The notes under the pieces: model-generated
Databases searched by the model: none
The model's input: the letters and a program-made list of their open reading frames with translations, nothing else
Told to the model about the DNA's origin: nothing
Part shown: positions 6,589 to 6,691 of the stretch, one piece after another
Layout of the letters: every line of letters begins with the position of its first letter
How positions within the stretch are numbered: position 1 is the stretch's first letter
From: Xanthobacteraceae bacterium
GTDB taxonomy: Bacteria; Pseudomonadota; Alphaproteobacteria; Rhizobiales; Xanthobacteraceae
NCBI GenBank assembly: GCA_025929595.1
Contig: JAICQA010000153.1
Location: 1 to 6,691 of the forward strand
DNA length: 6,691 bases
Direction of reading: 5' to 3'
Made by a program: the position numbers and the translations under genes

Positions 6589-6691
6589 ATGACCGAAATC
6601 CTGTTCATCAAGACCTCTTCCATGGGCGATGTGCTGCACCACATGCCGGCGGTAACCGACGCTCGCCGCCGCTTTCCACAGGCACGCATAA
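6589..6691 (+). CDS. waaC: Lipopolysaccharide heptosyltransferase I (N-terminal 34 residues; cut by window edge)
   Basis: This GT9-family glycosyltransferase adds the first L-glycero-D-manno-heptose from ADP-heptose to the Kdo-lipid A inner core at the cytoplasmic face of the membrane. Only the first 34 codons plus one base are in the window, but the opening ILFIKTSSMGDVLHHMPAVT (residues 4-23) is the hallmark of WaaC: a first beta-strand followed by KTSSMGDVLH, the loop near the acceptor/ADP site, then PAVTDARRRFPQARI. WaaF usually has a different wording here, which favours WaaC, though other GT9 enzymes share part of the motif. The ATG at 6589 has no clear ribosome site; the bases before it are GC-rich and include a GGCCGGCC palindrome (6574-6581). 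It is transcribed divergently from the transaldolase. About 290 residues lie beyond the edge, so completeness cannot be judged. Confidence 0.88.
   Translation, partial: MTEILFIKTSSMGDVLHHMPAVTDARRRFPQARI

Noticed and set aside
5660..6592. A 310-codon plus-strand open frame over the transaldolase
   Set aside because: It is the antisense shadow of a gene with complete catalytic motifs; its composition is Arg/His/Asp-rich, and it would run through the waaC start region.
1..6691. Search for a new defence system, mobile element, CRISPR array or RNA gene
   Set aside because: No transposase, integrase, terminal repeats, spaced repeats or structured RNA was seen. All seven genes belong to known envelope, sugar or efflux families, and gaps are at most about 113 bases.

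Overview
This is a GC-rich window of densely packed genes, apparently from an alphaproteobacterium, most likely Hyphomicrobiales (the Bradyrhizobium/Rhodopseudomonas/Afipia side). That placement is inferred from protein flavour (an alphaproteobacterial MurJ N-terminus, a short transaldolase beside a heptosyltransferase) and codon use. No marker gene fixes the taxon.

Layout: six genes lie on the minus strand and one on the plus strand. In minus-strand order they are: a short-form transaldolase (6481-5726); a Gfo/Idh/MocA sugar-nucleotide dehydrogenase (5612-4617); a DegT/DnrJ/EryC1 PLP aminotransferase of the WbpE/GnnB type (4604-3450); the lipid II flippase MurJ (3424-1865); an RND efflux periplasmic adaptor lipoprotein (1797-631); and the N-terminal 207 residues of its RND inner-membrane permease (621 to the left edge). 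On the plus strand, the first 34 codons of a lipopolysaccharide heptosyltransferase I (WaaC-like) begin at 6589 and run off the right edge. Gaps inside the minus-strand train are 12, 25, 67 and 9 bases, so dehydrogenase-aminotransferase-murJ look like one operon, and the adaptor and permease form a coupled pair that may be read through from it. The transaldolase and waaC diverge from a 107-base shared control region.

The theme is cell-envelope construction. The dehydrogenase/aminotransferase pair has the architecture needed to oxidise and then aminate a UDP-sugar, most plausibly UDP-GlcNAc to the 3-amino sugar (GnnA/GnnB type, giving 2,3-diamino-2,3-dideoxyglucose lipid A). A Wbp/Wlb-type uronic-acid route is the alternative. 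MurJ carries lipid II across the inner membrane, WaaC adds the first core heptose, and the transaldolase handles C7/C6/C3 sugar phosphates that could feed heptose supply. The RND pump is a separate export function at the end of the train.

No mobile element, CRISPR array, RNA gene or recognisably new system was found. No gene-free stretch exceeds 120 bases. The most useful observations are the probable DAG-lipid A gene pair next to murJ, the transaldolase-type (not aldolase-type) active site in a short FSA-sized protein, and overlapping divergent promoter candidates between the transaldolase and waaC.
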